DNA of 7,113 nt from Candidatus Sericytochromatia bacterium (lineage in GTDB: Bacteria; Cyanobacteriota; Sericytochromatia; JACMPN01): the NCBI GenBank assembly GCA_014377495.1, contig JACMPN010000163.1, forward strand, positions 1 to 7,113. The letters are read 5' to 3'. Shown here piece by piece: positions 5,215-7,113 of this stretch (the stretch's first letter is position 1; every line of letters begins with the position of its first letter). The notes beneath the pieces are model-generated. The model worked only from the letters and a program-made list of their open reading frames with translations. It was not told the origin of the DNA and did no database searches. Position numbers and translations under genes: made by a program.

Positions 5215-7113
5215 ATGGCCAAACGTCCCGACGAACCTCAAACCAGGCGCCGCCCACGCCGCCAGACGCCCGCATGGCTGCGGGTGACCGGCCGCCTGAC
5301 CATCGTGGGCCTCGTCCTGCTGCTGACGGCCTGCGCCGGTCTCATCGCCGCCATCCCCTACCTGCAATTACCCGACGTCCGCGGCCTGAAGGCGATTCAC
5401 GCCCCCCAGAGTACCGTCCTCGTGGACGCCAAAGGCCGGCGCATCGCTGCCATCCACGGTGACGAGAACCGCCTCAGCATCCCTTTGGCCAAGATGGCCC
5501 CGATGCTGCCCAAGGCCGTCGTGGCCATGGAGGACGCCCGGTTCTACCAGCATTTCGGCGTCGACCCCATCGGCCTCGCCCGGGCCGTCGTCTCCACCCT
5601 CTTTTTCCGCCACCGGGAAGGCGGCTCGACGCTGACTCAGCAGCTGGCCAAAAACCTCTACCTGACGCCCGAGCAGACGGCCAAACGTAAAATTGCCGAC
5701 ATGCTCCTGGCCGTCCAGATCGAGCGCCACTACACCAAGGACCAGATCCTCGAGCTTTACCTGAACCAGGTTTACTGGGGCCACGGCTCCTTCGGCTGCG
5801 AAGCGGCGGCAATGACCTACTTCGCCAAGCATGCCGAGAACCTCAACCTTGCCGAGTCGGCCCTGCTCGCCGGCATCCTGCAGGGTCCGGAGATCTTCAC
5901 GCCCTACCGGACGCCGAAAGTGGCCAAAGCCCGCCAAAAGCTCGTCCTCGACCGGATGCTGGGGCTGAAGTTCATCACGGCCCAGGAGCACAAGGCGGCC
6001 TGGGTCTACCCCGTGGAGATCCGTGGCATCCGCAGCAGCCATCTGGCCCCGTACTTCACCGCCTACGTCCAGGCCCTGCTCATCGACAAGCTGGGTGCCG
6101 CCGCCATGCGCACGGGCGGGTACACGGTGACCACGTCGCTGGATCTCGATCTGCAGCGGGTCGCCGAAAATGCCCTGATCAAACAGGTACAGAGCCTGCG
6201 CCGCTTCAAGGTGTCCCAGGGGGCGCTCATCTGCATCGACCCGCACACGGGGGAGATCAAGGCCATGGTCGGCGGCATGGACTTCGCCGCCAGCCAGTTC
6301 AACCGTGCCGTCCAGGCAAAGCGGCAACCGGGCTCGTCGTTCAAACCCTTCGTCTATCTGACGGCCCTGGCCAACGGGATGACCCCGGACAGCGTCGTCG
6401 TCGACGAGCCGATGACCTACACCCTGAGCGATGGCCGCACCTGGAAGCCGCAGAACTACAGCCGGCGTTTCAGCGGCTCGATGACGTTGCGGACGGCCCT
6501 GGAACAATCCATCAACATCATCGCCGTCAAACTGGCCGAGCAGGTCGGTCCCGAGCGGGTCGTCGCCACGGCCAAGGCCTGCGGGATCAGCAGCTTCCTG
6601 CAGCCCAACCTGGCCCTGGCCATGGGGGCGTCGGAAGTGACGCCGATGGAGTTGTGCTCTGCGTACGGCGTCCTGGCGACCGGCGGCAAATACACGGCCC
6701 CGCTGCCGATCCTCAAAATCGAGAATGCTGCCGGCAACGTGGTGGTGCAGAGCAGGCCGGAATTGAAGGACGTGTTCGCCTCGTCACCCATCGCGGCGCT
6801 GACGGACATGATGCAGGGCGTGTTGCTGCGGGGGACGGGCACGGCGGCCTACTTCGGCAAACCGGCCGCCGGCAAGACCGGCACGACGAGTGATGCCCGG
6901 GACGCCTGGTTCGCCGGCTTCACGCCGGATTTGGCGGCCGTCGTCTGGGTCGGCAACGACGACAACAGCCCGATGCGGGGCATGACGGGTGGCGAGGCCT
7001 GTGCGCCGGTCTGGAAGCAGTTCATGCGTGTGGCCACCAGTTCGCTGCCGGCCCGGGGCTTCCCGTCGGCACCGGCCCTGGTCGGCTCCGACGTCGCGGC
7101 CAGTCCCTCCCAC
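5215..7113 (+). CDS. Class A penicillin-binding protein (bifunctional transglycosylase/transpeptidase), 3' partial
   Basis: This enzyme polymerises lipid II into glycan strands and cross-links the stem peptides on the outer face of the cytoplasmic membrane. The window holds 633 codons with no stop. After a basic cytoplasmic tail (RRRPRRQ, 11-17) comes one membrane anchor at about 27-49. The glycosyltransferase family 51 domain spans about 65-240. It shows EDARFYQHFGVD with catalytic Glu106, GGSTLTQQLAKNLYL (136-150), RKIADMLLAVQIER (158-171) and ILELYLNQVYWG (178-189). The transpeptidase domain spans about 335-605. It has the SxxK motif in PGSSFKPF (nucleophile Ser374, Lys377), SxN as Ser432-Ile433-Asn434, and KTGTT (554-558). 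All catalytic motifs of both activities are intact. The order and spacing fit the PBP1a/PonA group; I cannot choose between symbols such as mrcA and ponA. The Ala/Pro/Ser-rich residues after 605 probably begin the variable C-terminal tail, which is cut off. ATG 5215 is supported by GGAGA 7 nt upstream. Confidence 0.95.
   Translation, partial: MAKRPDEPQTRRRPRRQTPAWLRVTGRLTIVGLVLLLTACAGLIAAIPYLQLPDVRGLKAIHAPQSTVLVDAKGRRIAAIHGDENRLSIPLAKMAPMLPKAVVAMEDARFYQHFGVDPIGLARAVVSTLFFRHREGGSTLTQQLAKNLYLTPEQTAKRKIADMLLAVQIERHYTKDQILELYLNQVYWGHGSFGCEAAAMTYFAKHAENLNLAESALLAGILQGPEIFTPYRTPKVAKARQKLVLDRMLGLKFITAQEHKAAWVYPVEIRGIRSSHLAPYFTAYVQALLIDKLGAAAMRTGGYTVTTSLDLDLQRVAENALIKQVQSLRRFKVSQGALICIDPHTGEIKAMVGGMDFAASQFNRAVQAKRQPGSSFKPFVYLTALANGMTPDSVVVDEPMTYTLSDGRTWKPQNYSRRFSGSMTLRTALEQSINIIAVKLAEQVGPERVVATAKACGISSFLQPNLALAMGASEVTPMELCSAYGVLATGGKYTAPLPILKIENAAGNVVVQSRPELKDVFASSPIAALTDMMQGVLLRGTGTAAYFGKPAAGKTGTTSDARDAWFAGFTPDLAAVVWVGNDDNSPMRGMTGGEACAPVWKQFMRVATSSLPARGFPSAPALVGSDVAASPSH

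Noticed and set aside
5323..5334. Lipobox-like LTAC at residues 37-40 of the PBP
   Set aside because: The hydrophobic stretch continues beyond the cysteine to about residue 49, which fits a plain membrane anchor, and class A PBPs are not normally lipoproteins.
5368..6507. A 379-aa open frame on the - strand, antisense to the PBP gene
   Set aside because: It covers the motif-bearing glycosyltransferase and transpeptidase regions of an unambiguous PBP and shows only low-complexity Arg/Gly/Asp-rich sequence.

Overview
The window is a GC-rich bacterial chromosomal segment. It carries parts or all of four genes, and third codon positions are mostly G or C. It encodes the flagellar export ATPase FliI and a class A penicillin-binding protein, so the host is a flagellated, peptidoglycan-building bacterium. 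The FliI core resembles the Bacillus/Firmicutes type from memory, but this is too weak to name a phylum. No RNA gene, CRISPR array, phage gene or transposase gene is visible.

Layout: (1) Positions 1-1169, + strand: the C-terminal part of a dinucleotide-binding (FAD/NAD(P)-type) oxidoreductase-like protein. Its beginning lies outside the window, and its frame appears broken by one extra base near 43-47. (2) Positions 1166-1331: a non-coding foldback element with 19-bp terminal inverted repeats, flanked by a 5-bp direct repeat CTAAG. It looks like a MITE inserted exactly at the stop codon of gene 1. (3) Positions 1380-3470, - strand: a membrane-bound sensor histidine kinase (MASE1-PAS-HisKA-HATPase), convergent with gene 1 and with no response regulator beside it. 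(4) Positions 3684-5000, - strand: fliI, complete at 438 aa, but without fliH, fliJ or any other flagellar gene beside it. (5) Positions 5001-5214: the divergent upstream region shared by fliI and the next gene. (6) Positions 5215-7113, + strand: the first 633 codons of a bifunctional class A penicillin-binding protein, cut off by the window end.

The genes do not form one obvious pathway. fliI and the kinase are co-directional but separated by 213 bp, and the kinase has its own good ribosome binding site. fliI and the PBP gene are divergent. This looks like ordinary chromosome with unlinked housekeeping genes. The clearest non-routine features are the MITE-like palindrome, the frameshift in gene 1 and the isolation of fliI. 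I did not find evidence for a new multi-gene system here.
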